From the NCBI RefSeq assembly GCF_049243985.1, contig NC_135371.1:4179501-4243500 (forward strand): a DNA stretch of 64,000 nucleotides. Reading direction: 5' to 3'. Shown piece after piece: positions 9,340-20,434 of the stretch. The notes under the pieces were generated by a model that was not told the origin of the DNA, did no database searches, and saw only the letters and a list, made by a program, of their open reading frames with translations. Positions within the stretch are counted from its first letter, which is position 1, and every line of letters starts with the position of its first letter. Origin of the DNA: Paroedura picta. Taxonomy: Eukaryota > Chordata > Lepidosauria > Squamata > Gekkonidae. The position numbers and the translations under genes are program-made.

Positions 9340-10099
9340 AGGATCCTGAGTGCTACTTGGCTACCCCACAAGCTGTGCATTTCGGGCATAGCTCCCCCCT
9401 GCTCCCCCACCCCTTCCCAGGGGGTTCACACCATTGCCCCTCCGCTCCTGCTCACCCCAGCAATGCCCCCTCCCCTGGAGAAGCCAGATGTTCCCCTGCC
9501 TCTCCCCCTCTGCAGAAAAAAGGAAACTCCAGATCTGCTGGGATCCTCTTGGATCCACTCATATAAACAAAACGCACTTCAATCTGGTGCCAAAGGATGA
9601 CCTTTTCTTGTGCCCCCCAGATTGAACAGTTGACAGCAGCTTCGTGGCTTGACACAATGTAAGATTGCTTCAAAACTAAAAAAACTTTCTAGACATTAAA
9701 TAGTTTAGGAGTGTAACAATATTGATCATCCACCCCAGAACTTCACAGCAAGAGGTTCACGGAGATCCCAGAGGCTTTGCACATAAGCAGCATTCAAGGA
9801 AGCAGAATCCTCTGCAGGGACCTTCTGCAAGGGCACTCCTTGGCCCAGAGGCCGTCCTACCAAACAGTGCCCAGGGACCCAGGCAAAGAGGAAGGCCCAA
9901 CCGGAACTGGTAGAAGTGCAAGGCTGCTCCTGCTTCAGGGGTGCCTCCTGCTGCTGCTGCTTCCTTGCGGTTCCCCCGTGGCTCAGGCCTGCCAAGGGAA
10001 GAGCCAAATTCGCCCAGTCAAGCTCTGGGCCTTCCCTTTCCTGCTGCAGGCCAGACTGACTGAGGGGTGGGGGCTCTTGCAGCCAATAATACAATATTA
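9340..10099 (+). other. Duplicated intron 1 segment without its promoter
   Basis: Aligns with 19420-20395 downstream of the gene 3 promoter (apart from a Sauria SINE there), and more loosely with 58030-58730. The stretch 9690-10099 is nearly identical to 19978-20390. It begins just after SCAN1, so a recombination joined the SCAN1 donor region to intron 1 of another unit, placing two SCAN exons behind one promoter. Confidence 0.75.
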
Positions 10100-11285
10100 C
10101 TAGTAATTAAGCCCATTGTACCCAAAATACAATGGGCGCTAGAAAGCGGGGGTAGAGGGGGGGAAAGGCGAGGGCAGCGTTTTGAAAGAAAGAGCACCTG
10201 AAAGCGGAGGCATAGTCGAGTGCGGTTGGCAGCAGCAGCGGCGGGACGTCCTTTTTTCGGCGGCGGGGCGGTAAAGTAGTGGAGAAGGGAGGCCGTAGCT
10301 TCGGGCGGCGGCTCCCAGGTGGTCTGGCGGCGTGTGCGGCGGCGGCTCGGCAGCAGGCATGTTCCTGATGGCCTGTTGGGCTGTGGCTCCGTAGGGAGTC
10401 CCAGGCAGCCGGGCAGGTCGACGGGCAGGGAGCCCCCGCCAGCCGCGCTGTGCGCGGCTGCCGGGGACTCCCTTGTTGGCTGGCTGACGCGGCGCTTCCC
10501 GTCTGTTCCCAGTGTTGGGCGGCGGCTGGTTCCTCGGGCGGCATCGGCGGCGGCCATCTTCTTGTTGTGCGGGGCAGGGAGTCTCCGGCAGCGGCGCTCC
10601 GCGCGGCTGCCGGGGGCTCCCTTGAGCGGAGGCAGGCGGCTCCAGGGCGGCATCTTCTCTGCAGTGGCCATCTTCTTGTTGTGCGGGGCAGGGAGTCTCC
10701 GGCAGCGGCGCTCCGCGCGGCTGCCGGCGGCTCCCTTGAGCGGAGGCAGGCGGCTCCAGGGCGGCATCTTCTCTGCAGTGGCCATCTTCTTGTTGTGCCG
10801 GGCAGGGAGTCCCCGGCAGCCGCGCTCCGCGCGACTTCCGGGGGCTCCTTTGAGCGGAGGCAGGCGGCTCCAGAGCGGCGTCTTCTGAGCGGCGGCCATC
10901 TTCTTGTTGTGCCGGGGGCTCCCTGAGGCGACGGCCTGACGCGGCGAGAGGCGCTTTGCGCCTCTCGCCGCATCGGCGGCTATCTCCTTGTTGTCGTGGG
11001 GGCTCCCTCAGGAAGCGGCCATCAGGCCGGGAGCAACTGCGAGCCGCGCTGCGCGCGGCTCGCAGTTGCTGGGGCTGGGAATCAGAGGGATTCTCTGATT
11101 GCTGGGGCAGTTGCTGGAGCTGGGAATCAGAGGGAGCAATCGGCAGGCGCTTTGCGCCTGCCGATTGCTCCCTCTCATTGTCTGTCCAATCCGGACCCTT
11201 CCTCATCCCGGACGCATCCCGCCCCAGAACCCCTTACTGTTTTATTTAGTCCGTGGCGCCCGCGGCGCCACGGGCGGTGTACAGA
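10100..11285 (-). mobile_element. Helitron carrying a GC-rich tandem array
   Basis: On the minus strand the element starts TCTGTACACC after an A and ends in CTAG before a T. A hairpin of GCCCATTGTA and its complement lies 5-8 bases before the CTAG. These are Helitron hallmarks. Joining 10099 to 11286 gives a site matching the uninterrupted paralogue at 20391-20402 with one mismatch, and no target duplication, as expected for Helitrons. No Rep/helicase ORF is present, so it is nonautonomous, about 1.19 kb, with a very GC-rich inside. Confidence 0.8.
10552..11007. repeat. 114-bp tandem repeat inside the Helitron
   Basis: The phrase GGCCATCTTCTTGTTGTG starts at 10552, 10666, 10780 and 10894, exactly 114 bases apart. 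Units carry GGAGGCAGGCGGCTCCAG. The period equals 38 codons, so long open frames arise on the minus strand, but composition alone (no AT-rich stops) can explain them. Confidence 0.92.
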
Positions 11286-11553
11286 TAATTAACAATATAA
11301 ATAATGCATATAATAATCTACTAAGAACATAACCTGGTGCCCATGCTCAGTAACTTTTGGCTCCCTTGGTCTAAATCCTAAACTGTTTGTTTATTGGATG
11401 AGGAAGCACTCAGGGGCAGGACAGCCCGTCCTCCAGACCCTTACAGAAATATGTAGTGGCACAGATATTATATGACGACTCTGCTGTCAAATGAACGGAG
11501 TGTTATCGTGTTGCCAGTTTGCATTGGTTTTAAAGGCTTCTTATCACCTACAA

Positions 11554-11816
11554 CAAGGGTCCCCAACCTGAGGCCTGCAGGCCGTATGTAGCCCCCGACC
11601 TCCTCCTGCGCGGCCCTTGACTTGAACATCAATGCCTTGGATAAGAGAAAACAGCCACAAAAATCACGCTGACTGAATGTTCACTTTTGATCTAAATTTA
11701 TTTAGGTATATTAGTAGGTTAATAATTCTGTTACACTTCTGGTTTAAGGTGTGTCCCTCTTTGGGCACTGGGCACAGTTATGCAGCCCTCAGGTGCCAAA
11801 AGGTTGGGGACCCCTG
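11554..11816. mobile_element. Nonautonomous hAT element, copy 2
   Basis: Starts CAAGGGTCCCCAACC and ends GGTTGGGGACCCCTG; internal text matches copy 1 at 67-442. It lies in the pre-SCAN intron of gene 2. Confidence 0.65.
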
Positions 11817-12398
11817 ATCTAGTTTTACGGAGCCACCCTGAGGTGACTGATGAATAAGGAGCAGGTTACAATTGAATGAATGAATGTATGTATTTATGTA
11901 CGTATGTATGTATGCCTGAGCCCCAAAACTGACATATCCAGTATTGCTGAACAATAATAAAATAATAATAACAATAATAATAATAATGAATAACAATCCG
12001 AGTTCAAAATCCTCCTTGAGAATTTGTATGATTTTTGCTTTCCAACAAAATAAAAACGAGGGTCTTGTAGATTGGGGCTTACTCTCTAGGCAGCACCAGA
12101 ACAACCCCCCTCCATCTCTTAGGACTGCCAAACGTGGTTCCCAAATATGGATCCTGATGAATCCTCCCGATTTCTGAATTGGGTCACCTGAAAACGCACC
12201 ATCCAATCACATCTCCTAAAGACTTCTCCCAGGGGCTCCATACGGATATTAAAGACACGTTGTGTGTGTGTGTGTGTGTTATGAGAGAGCCCTGTGGAAC
12301 TCCATGGGGCAGAGCACAAATCACAAAATAGTTTCCTCTGAGACCTTTGGTTTTTTCCTACTTTTTTGATATCTTTTCCTCTTTCTTTTCATATCCAG
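11817..12398 (+). other. Pre-SCAN intron of gene 2
   Basis: Contains AATA-rich and GTGT tracts. The stretch approaching the acceptor is shared with 8690-8837, 45480-45560 and 59280-59689, including CAGAGCACAAAT and TTTCYTCTGAGA-type text. I see no extra exon in it. Confidence 0.5.
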
Positions 12399-12875
12399 GT
12401 GCGGAGGGGCCTCTTTCCACAATCCGTGATGACCCACAACAAGAGGGAGGTGAAGGAAGAGCCGGACCCAGAAGGACGTGGAATTAGCCAGACAGCAAGG
12501 AAAGGCCTCTGTCCCACCCAGGCAGGGGGTGGTGCTGAATCTTGGGAAGGAACCGCTCCAGAAATCCTGGCTCAGGAAACGATGACCAGAGAGGTGCACA
12601 GCCGACGCTTCCGGCAGTTCCAGTACCAGGAGGCTGATGGGCCCCGAGAGGTTTGCAGCCGGCTCCACGGACTTTGCAACCGCTGGCTGGAGCCAGAGAG
12701 GCACACCAAGCAGCAGATCCTGGACCTGGTGATCCTGGAGCAGTTCCTGGCCCTCCTGCCCCAGGAGATGCAGGGCTGGGTGAGAGGATGCGGGCCGGAG
12801 AGCAGCTCCCAGGCGGTGGCCCTGGCCGAAGGCTTCCTCCTGAGCCAGGCGGAGGAGAAGAGGCAGGTGGACCAG
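12399..12875 (+). CDS. Gene 2, second SCAN exon (SCAN2)
   Basis: The acceptor ATATCCAG and donor CCAG|GTGAGG bound it; ATG at 12429. It encodes 149 residues, phase 0 out, with a complete SCAN domain: [55 protein letters not shown] and [10 protein letters not shown]. This is the first coding exon of the only complete gene of the canonical type in the window. The 30 bases between acceptor and ATG are open in frame 0 ([10 protein letters not shown]), so an upstream SCAN1 exon could join in frame. SCAN mediates homo- and heterodimers among SCAN zinc-finger proteins. Confidence 0.93.
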
Positions 12876-13104
12876 GTGAGGGGGTTTCCTTCCATGCAAC
12901 GACCCTCTCCTGAGGCTTCCCTGCCAGATATTTCCACCTCTGGATTATTGCCACTAGTCTGGGAAGAAAGCAGAACCCTGATTCTTGCCACTGGGGTTGT
13001 TCTGCTGGTCAATGCAGGACTGAGGAGTCCCAGAGTGGAGCAGGATCCATCTCCTCAGCCTGTTCCACTTCTTCTCTCACCCGTCTCTCTTGCTGCTCTT
13101 TCAG

Positions 13105-13219
13105 ATGTGGGGACCATCCCTGGAGATGGAAGGGAATTTCTCTGAGGCAGGAGGAGCTCCTTCAGAGGACTGGCAGAGGACGCCGGCTCAGGAGGGTGCC
13201 CAAGAGGCCCTCTCCCCTG
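13105..13219 (+). CDS. Gene 2, acidic exon following SCAN
   Basis: A 115-bp exon, TTTCAG before and G|GTAAGG after, phase 0 in and 1 out. It encodes [16 protein letters not shown] and a linker ending EALSPG; nearly identical to 906-1020. Confidence 0.88.
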
Positions 13220-13448
13220 GTAAGGGTGACTGCTGCCCAGATGGGGGTTGGGCACATGGTGAAATTGAGCACAGGGTGGTAGTTCAGGTCAGAGAATAAA
13301 AGGAGATAATTCCGGAGGAGATACAAAGGAGGCTTGTGGTACTCATTGCTAGCAGATGTCATGATGGCCACTCAGTATAGAAATGGGTTAGACAGACTCG
13401 GGGAGGGCAACTCCATTCTTATTCACATTTAGGAAAATGTCGTTTATA

Positions 13449-13566
<118 letters not shown>

Positions 13567-13568
13567 AA

Positions 13569-13850
13569 GAGCCTCTTGTGGCGCAGAGTGGAAAGGCAGC
13601 TGTCTGACAGCTTTGCCCATGAGGCTGGGAGTTCGATCCCAGCAGCCGGCTCAAGGTTGACTCAGCCTTCCATCCTTCCGAGGTCGGTAAAATGAGTACC
13701 CAGCTTGCTGGGGGGTAAACGGTAATGACTGGGGAAGGCACTGGCAAACCACCCCGTATTGAGTCTGCCATGAAAACGCTAGAGGGCGTCACCCCAAGAG
13801 TCAGACATGACTCGGTGCTTGCACAGGGGATACCTTTACCTTTACCTTTA
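13569..13850 (+). mobile_element. Sauria SINE
   Basis: Full-length plus-strand copy: GAGCCTCTTGTGGCGCAGAG head, B-box GTTCGATCCC, tail of repeated ACCTTT. It inserted in the dinucleotide tract and is absent from gene 1. Confidence 0.9.
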
Positions 13851-14232
13851 TATGTGTATGTATGTATGTATGTGTGTGTGTATATATATATATATATATG
13901 ACATCTTCTATACCTTCAAGGGACTCATGGCAGCTCCTAACACACACACACACACAAAGAGACCAATTAGAACAGAGCTATTTGCCATGGTGAATAAATG
14001 GAAACTCCACATTCTGGAGCAGTGTACCTGTGAAGAACAGTAGCTGCATAACATCATTTCCACACATTCCCCTTAACTGCCAGGACCTTGGAAACAAGGG
14101 GGTGTCATTGAGGGGGGGAGCTAGTGGGAGAAAGGGGTTTCTGTGCCTTCGATCGGATCCAGCTGGGATGCTGTTCTCCTTCTAGCTCTGGAGTGCACAG
14201 GGCACCTTCAGACTGTCTTCTCTCCCTTGCAG

Positions 14233-14303
14233 GCAGTGGAGAGATGCTGCTGAACCATCATCCTTGCAGAGGGGAAGAAACGGCTGCTGCACTTGCAGTC
14301 CAG
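14233..14303 (+). CDS. Gene 2, 71-bp exon before KRAB-A
   Basis: CTTGCAG acceptor and CCAG|GTAGG donor, phase 1 in and 0 out. It encodes a Cys/Glu-rich stretch ending ALAVQ, matching 1598-1668 almost exactly. Confidence 0.88.
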
Positions 14304-14386
14304 GTAGGAGAGAGGAGCAGGGGGCAGCCTGGGGGCTCAGAGCTCTTGGCACGATCTCTGAGGAGGGAACCTGCCTTTTCTTTCAG

Positions 14387-14513
14387 TCTCCCGTTTCCTT
14401 TGAGGAGGTGGTGGTGGATTTCTCGGAGGCGGAGTGGGCCCTGCTGGATCCAGGCCAAAGAGCTCTGTACAGGGAAGTCATGCTGGAGAACTGGGGGAGC
14501 GTGGTCTTTCTCG
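14387..14513 (+). CDS. Gene 2, KRAB A-box exon
   Basis: A 127-bp exon encoding [34 protein letters not shown] and VVFLG, phase 0 in and 1 out. All conserved A-box positions seen in gene 1 are kept. A B-box exon is not found before the finger exon. Confidence 0.92.
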
Positions 14514-14847
14514 GTAAGTATGCTTTGCTCCTTTTTCATATAACATGAGAATCAAACTATTACACAGTGATACGTTATTTTGAGGCCCACCCAGATATAT
14601 CCAGCCCAGCTGGGTAGTTTGGGCTTGCCATGGCACCAAAAGCAGAATTCAGCATGGCTGGGTGGGGCGACCCAGACCTCCTGTCTGGCCCAGGAGTCTT
14701 GTGTTGGGGCCATCAGCTATGGCAGGGTGGGTGTCATTCCTTGAGGCCAAAGTGAGGACGAGGGGGCCTCAGAAAGATCCTGAAAGGGGCCAGATTCTAA
14801 GTTCTCCGTGGCCATACTTTCTAACTGCCCCGCCCCTTGGGGAGGGG

Positions 14848-15015
14848 GAGACCCAGCTTGGTGTAGTGGTCAGGAGTACGGGTTTGATTCTGTGGTCTCC
14901 ACATGCAAGCAGCTAGGTGACCTTGGGCTCGCTACAGCACTGATAAAGCTGTTCTGACCTAGCAGTAATACAGAAAAGCAGCATATAAGAACCAAGTCTT
15001 CTTCTTTTACTACTA
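14848..15015 (+). mobile_element. tRNA-derived SINE with CTT tail
   Basis: Same position and family as the SINE in the gene 1 and gene 3 introns, here with a short tail. It therefore predates the split of the three genes. Confidence 0.7.
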
Positions 15016-15181
15016 CTACTGTCATTCAGTGTGAACGAACTAAACTGAAATGGATGTTTTCCCTTTTTCTGTTTGGGCTTCTGTCCTTTGATCCTGACCA
15101 CGTATCAGTCCTTCTGGAATATTTTTATTTTGTCTTCAATTTCTTTCCTTCCCAATCTAAGAACAATTTCTTTCTCTGCAG

Positions 15182-16458
15182 AAGAAGCCGGAAAATTCAG
15201 TCACAGTCAAAGAACCAACACAGAGGAGATAAGTTTTGAATGCTCAGATTGCGGAAACAAATTCAGTCGGAGGGATCATCTCCAGCGGCATCAAAGAATC
15301 CACACAGGGGAGAAACCTTTTGCATGCTCAGAGTGCGGAAAAACATTCAGATTCAATGGTGATTTTCAGCAGCATCAAAGAATCCACACAGGGGAGAAGC
15401 CTTTTGAATGCTCAGAGTGTGGAAAGAAATTCAGATTCAGTAGTGATGTTCAGCAGCATCAAAGAATCCATGGAGGGGAGAAACGTTTTGAATGCTTAGA
15501 GTGTGGAAAAAAATTTAGTCGGAATGGTAATCTTCACCAGCATCAAAGAATCCACACAGGGGAGAAGCCTTTTGAATGCTCAGAGTGTGGAAAGAAATTC
15601 AGATGCACTAGCGATCTTCAGAAGCATTTAAGAATCCATACAGGGGAAAAACCTTTTGAATGCTCAGAGTGCGGGAAAAAATTCAGTCATAGTGGGCACC
15701 TTCAGATACATCAAAGAATCCACACAGGGGACAAACCTTTTGAATGCTCATACTGTGGGAAGAGATTCAGGTGGAGTGGATATCTTCAGCAGCATCAAAG
15801 AAGTCACACAGGGGAGAAACCTTTTGAATGCTCAGACTGTGGAAAGAGATTCAGGTGGAGGGGCTATCTTCAGCAGCATCGAAGAAGCCACACAGGGGAG
15901 AAACCTTTTGCATGCTCAGACTGTGGAAAGAGATTTAGTCGTAGTGGCCATCTTCAGCAGCATCAGAGAATTCACACAGAGGAGAAACCTTTTGAGTGCT
16001 TGGAGTGTGGAAAGAAATTCAGTCAGGGTGGCAATCTTCAGCAGCATCAAAGAATTCACACAGTGGAGAAACCTTTTGATTGTTCAGAGTGTGGACAGAA
16101 ATTCAGATGCAGTAGTGTTCTTCAGCAACATCAGAGAATCCATACGGGGGAGAAACCTTTTGAATGCCCAGAGTGCGGAAAGGGATTCAGGTGTAGTGGC
16201 CATCTTCAGCAGCATGAGAGAATCCACACAGAGGAGAAACCTTTTGAATGCTCGAAGTGTGGAAGGAAATTCAGTAAGAGAAACAGTCTTCAGCAGCATC
16301 AAAGAATCCACACGCGGGAGAGGCTATTGTTGCCGCGAGTGTTTCCTCCCCCACTTGCCGTGTGTAATAGTGGCAGCTTGATTCCCTTCAATGCTGAAAG
16401 GCAGGGAGGTACCCCCTTCCCACCACCACAATTCCTGATGTTCTCCATTTCTTTATGA
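15182..16458 (+). CDS. Gene 2, C2H2 zinc-finger exon (13 fingers)
   Basis: TCTCTGCAG acceptor; the first codon is completed from KRAB-A. After [16 protein letters not shown] come 13 C2H2 fingers with all zinc ligands present and H/C linkers mostly TGEKPFEC, then a 40-residue basic-to-hydrophobic tail before the stop. With SCAN2 as start the exons sum to 2037 bases, a 678-residue protein: SCAN, acidic linker, KRAB-A, 13 fingers. Fingers 7 and 8 ([18 protein letters not shown]) are recent relatives. This is the best-preserved full gene here and is expected to bind a site of up to about 39 bp in the nucleus and repress nearby transcription. Finger identity varies too much to name an orthologue. 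Confidence 0.95.
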
Positions 16459-16622
16459 TCATGTACCCTCACAACCCTCCTTCCCATCTTCCTGCCTTTA
16501 TCCCCTAGCCTCTCAGATCCCCCCCACCAGCCGCTTCATACAGCCCCTCCCTATGTCCTTGCAATGCCAAGCTGGTCTGCAACCTATTGCTTGCCTGCTT
16601 TTCTTCCTCTGGGGGTGGTTGC

Positions 16623-16654
<32 letters not shown>

Positions 16655-17310
16655 TATTAATCAGTAAATCATGAGGGGTGTCTCCAGATTTTGCTTGGAT
16701 AACCCAGGTGCTCTTGAACTGGAAGCACCAGGTAATTGAGGAGAGGCAGAGAGTGTGAGAAAGATTTCGGAAGGGGAGGAAGGAAAGTGAGCCACTCCGG
16801 ATTGGATTCAGCTGTCTACACCCCCCCTCCCTGCCTTGACATGCTCTGGATTGAGTGGAGATGCCGCTCAAGGTGGCAAGGTGCCCCATCATGGAACAGT
16901 AATCCAAGAGGCAAGGCTACCTTGCAGACAGGAATCCACCCCTCCTGCAACACTCCTTGGCCAGCAAGGATGTTTGTGGCTGAGGCCTTTCCCTCTCTGT
17001 CCAAGCCAATCATGGGCCATTTTGTGAGCTTGGGCGGGTTAGCATGACCATATATGGATGCTTTTGAAAGTTTTCCTAAGCAGATATGGACAGGTTGTTA
17101 GCCTCACAGGGTGTCTGTTGTGGGGAGAGGAAAGGGAAGGCGAATGTAAGCCGCTTAGAGACTCTTTTGGGTAGAGAAAAGCAGCATATAAGAACCAAGT
17201 CTTCTTCTCAAGGACCACTTGCCCCCCTGACTCCTGTCCCTCAGGGCTCCTTAAAGTGGGCAGTGTGAGAATCAGGAGGCCTCTCTGAGGAACAATAACC
17301 CTCTTCCTAT
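16459..17310 (+). other. 3' region of gene 2
   Basis: Holds an AAT microsatellite (16622-16651) with a possible AATAAA, and text paralogous to the gene 1 flank at 4100-5480 without its MITE and Sauria insertions. A partial CTT-tail SINE is at about 17090-17215. No further exon seen. Confidence 0.5.
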
Positions 17311-17690
17311 TATGAGGGACATTGCTGGGGAGGCCGTGGTCCGGCCCTTATGGAAGAAACCATCCTTGGATCAGCAGGAGTCAACCAGCCACCACCCTGT
17401 CTCACACTTAGTGTTTCTGGTTGGGGGGTTTGCGAATCAATTAAAAGCATACCTAGAAGAATGGGTTTGGGGCCCGCTCCAGTCTGGATGGTGACTTGAC
17501 CATGGGGTTGAAATGGCTCTGGTCGCTGTGATTGATGACCTAAGACAACTGGATCAGGCAGAGAGGTGTTCCTTGTGCTTCTAGGTCTCACAGCTGCATT
17601 CAGTCTAGTTAGTTGATCATGAGCTTCAGCATTGTTAAAGGCGCACATCCAGTACTTCATGGAGCAAGAGCACAAAAATATCGATCTGAG
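17310..17690 (+). mobile_element. L2 LINE fragment
   Basis: Aligns with the split L2 behind gene 1 and carries fragments of L2 reverse transcriptase. Frame is broken throughout. Confidence 0.6.
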
Positions 17691-18527
17691 GTATAGGTCT
17701 CATGCCAGAAATAGACCTGCCCCCTGTATTTATGATGGAGGAATTAGTTTAGTTAATGGGTGACCTAGATTTTGATAAAGGAACTCTAGTGGGCATGAGG
17801 ATTACCTTTAGAGCTAGTGAAAGAGTCTTGGGGGTGTTTGGTTGGAAGGTGGTGTGGAGGACTCTCTGTTAATGGGGTTTTGACTGCCACTTATTAAAGA
17901 CACAAGAAAGCTGCTCAGAGCACCAGGAGACTTTAAAGTGAAACAATACAGACTGGTTAATGTGATCTGCCACTGACCCAAGTGTGGCCTCATCATTTGT
18001 TCCGGTTGTGCTCTGGAAGGGACTGTGCAAAGCATTGCATTTCTCCTGTGGCGGCCGGGAACCTCTGGCCAAAAAGCTGGACTTCACACAGAGTCTGCCC
18101 GTCGACCTCTTTCTTTCTGGGCAGCCACGTGCTTGGCCTGGCCTCTGCTGCTTAGGGGGAGCCAGGAAGAGCAGTGGAGGGGGGCCGCCGCTTTCCCTCC
18201 TCCTCCTCGCTCAGTGAAGGGCCGGCCCCTGGTTTGATTTATTCCTGACCCTTGTCGCCTCCCCCCCTGCTGGGCTGCCCCGGGAGCTGGGCCTTCACGG
18301 ACAGGGAGGCATCCAGAATACCCTGGTGCGGATCAAGGCATGGAGACTTTGTGTCGTTTTTGCAGCAGAACAAAACGGAACCCCTGCCAAACAAGACGGG
18401 AGGGGGGGTGGAGTCTGTAGGCAGCCCACGAAAATCACCCGTCTGCCCCTTCCCAGGAGCGGCACAGGGCAAACACCTATTTCCAAAGCATGGATCCAGG
18501 TGGAGACTCATGATGTTTGCACTGGCT
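17691..18527. other. Intergenic stretch between genes 2 and 3
   Basis: No gene or named repeat recognised. Open frames here are short and lack domain signatures. Confidence 0.4.
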
Positions 18528-18815
18528 CAGCCGTGTTTGGTGAAGTGGTTAGGAGCGCAGACCTCTAATCTGGCAAACTGGGTTTGATTCCACAGTCCCC
18601 CACATGCAGCCAGCTGGGTGACCTTGGGCTCGCCACAGCACTGAGAAAACTGTTCTGACCGAGCAGTGAAATCAGGGCTCTCTCAGCCTCACCCACCCCA
18701 CAGGGTGTCTGTTGTGGGGAGAGGAATGGAAAGGCGACTGTAAGCCCCTTTGAGACTCCTTTGGGTAGAGAAAGCGGCATATAAGAAACAACTTTTCCTC
18801 TTCTTCTTCAAACTC
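18528..18815 (+). mobile_element. tRNA-derived SINE with CTT tail
   Basis: TTTGGTGAAGTGGTTAGGAG head, a degenerate B box (GGTTTGATTCC) and a CTT-rich end near 18815. Nearly complete. Confidence 0.75.
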
Positions 18816-18899
18816 ACCAGCCAATCACGTCTCCCAATCACCTTTCCCAGTGGTGCCCTACAGATATTAAATAGAAGGAGGAAGAGAGCATGGGGGCCA

Positions 18900-19262
18900 T
18901 GGGGCAGAGCACATGTCCAGGAACACCGCAGCTCAAGTCAAGGGGGGATGGGCCGGAGTCCCGGGCAGGGGGCGGCGCTGGTCCCCCCACCTCAGGGTCT
19001 GTGGGGAGGGGGAGGCCACGCAAAGCCTCCTGGGGGGGGGGAGGGAGGGGGGCGGCCAAGGTCGGCTTCAGAGGGGCATCCAGTCGGGCCCTGGGCGAGG
19101 AGAGGAGCCCTTTCCTTTCCCTGCAGCCCCGAGGGGGTTAAGGCGACCGAGTATAGAGCTAGGGCTAGAGAGGCGGGGGGTGCTCCTTTCCTGGGAGGGG
19201 GAGGGGCGGGGAGGGCTGCAGGGGAAGGAGGAGCGGCCGGAGCCCGGGAGGTCTACTCGCAA
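18900..19262 (+). promoter_or_regulatory. GC-rich promoter and noncoding first exon of gene 3
   Basis: Paralogue of the gene 2 and gene 7 promoters, with a single GAGGGGGTTAAGGCGACCG unit and the donor CTCGCAA|GTAAGG at 19262. Upstream text from 18950 also matches the broken copy at 27.66 kb. Confidence 0.6.
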
Positions 19263-19419
19263 GTAAGGCTGGAGGGGGCTAATCTGGCGGGGGAGGGGGG
19301 ATTTGGGCGTCGTGGGTGGGGGAGGGTTGGATCCCGGTCCTTGCAGAGGCCAGAAAGAAGGGAGGGAGGGAGGGGGGCAGAGAAAAGGGGCTCCTCCGCC
19401 ACGGAGGTCGCTGCTTGGC

Positions 19420-20400
19420 CGCCCCACAAGCCGCGCATTTGGGCCAGAGCTCCCCCCTCCTCCCCCCGCCCCTCCCCTGGAGAATCCGGATGCCCCTCCC
19501 CCCTGCAGAAAAGGGAACTGCAGATCTATTGGGATTCTCCTGGATCCACTCATTTTAAAAATGCACTTCAATCTGGTGCCAAAGGATCACCTTTTCTAAA
19601 GGTAAAGGTCTCCCCTGTGCAAGCACCAGGTCATGTCTGACCCTTGGGGTGACGCCCTCCAGCGTTTTCATGGCAGACTCAATACGGGGTGGTTTGCCAG
19701 TGCCTTCCCCAGTCATTGCCGTTTACCCCCCAGCAGCAAGCTGGGTACTCATTTTACCGACCTCGGAAGGATGGAAGGCTGAGTCAACCTTGAGCCGGCT
19801 GCTGGGATCAAACTCCCAGCCTCATGGGCAGAGCTTCAGACACCATGTCAGCTGCCTTACCACTCTGCGCCACAAGAAGGTCATCACCTTTTCTAGTGCC
19901 CCCCCCCCAATTCAACAGATGACAGCAACTTTGTAGCTTAACACGATGTAAGATTGCTTCATAACTAAAAAACTTTCCAGGCATTAAATAGTTTAGGAGT
20001 GTAACAATATTGATCATCCACCCCAGAACTTCACAGCAAGAGGTTCACGGAGATCCCAGAGGCTTTGCACATAAGCAGCATTCAAGGAAGCAGAATCCTC
20101 TGCAGGGACCTTCTGCAAGGGCACTCCTTGGCCCAGAGGCCGTCCTACCAAACAGTGCCCAGGGACCCAGGCAAAGAGGAAGGCCCAACCGGAACTGGTA
20201 GAAGTGCAAGGCTGCTCCTGCTTCAGGGGTGCCTCCTGCTGCTGCTGCTTCCTTGCGGTTCCCCCGTGGCTCGGGCCTGCCAAGGGAAGAGCCAAATTCG
20301 CCCAGTCAAGCTCTGGGCCTTCCCTTTCCTGCTGCAGGCCAGACTGACTGAGGGGTGGGGGGCTCCTGCAGCCAATAATACAATATTATTATTAACAATA
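19420..20400 (+). other. Intron 1 marker segment of gene 3
   Basis: Matches 9340-10099. The part 19978-20390 is almost identical to 9690-10099, including an identical 63-codon open stretch. It gives the pre-insertion site of the Helitron at 10100. Confidence 0.7.
19598..19877 (-). mobile_element. Sauria SINE
   Basis: Minus-strand full-length copy flanked by ATCACCTTTTCT on both sides. The paralogous spot near 9605 is empty. Confidence 0.88.
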
Positions 20401-20434
20401 TTTAGGTATATTAGTAGGTTAATAATTGTGTTAT
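20401..20434. mobile_element. Short hAT internal fragment
   Basis: TTTAGGTATATTAGTAGG and neighbouring bases match the inside of the hAT copy at about 11700. It marks a recombination junction. Confidence 0.45.

Noticed and set aside
10018-11206. Three overlapping minus-strand ORFs of 288-355 codons
   Set aside because: They lie in the GC-rich tandem repeat of a Helitron, where stops are rare in all frames, and show no known domain.
13569-13660. tRNA-like sequence with A and B boxes
   Set aside because: It is the head of a Sauria SINE. The same applies to other SINE heads; no free-standing tRNA gene was seen.
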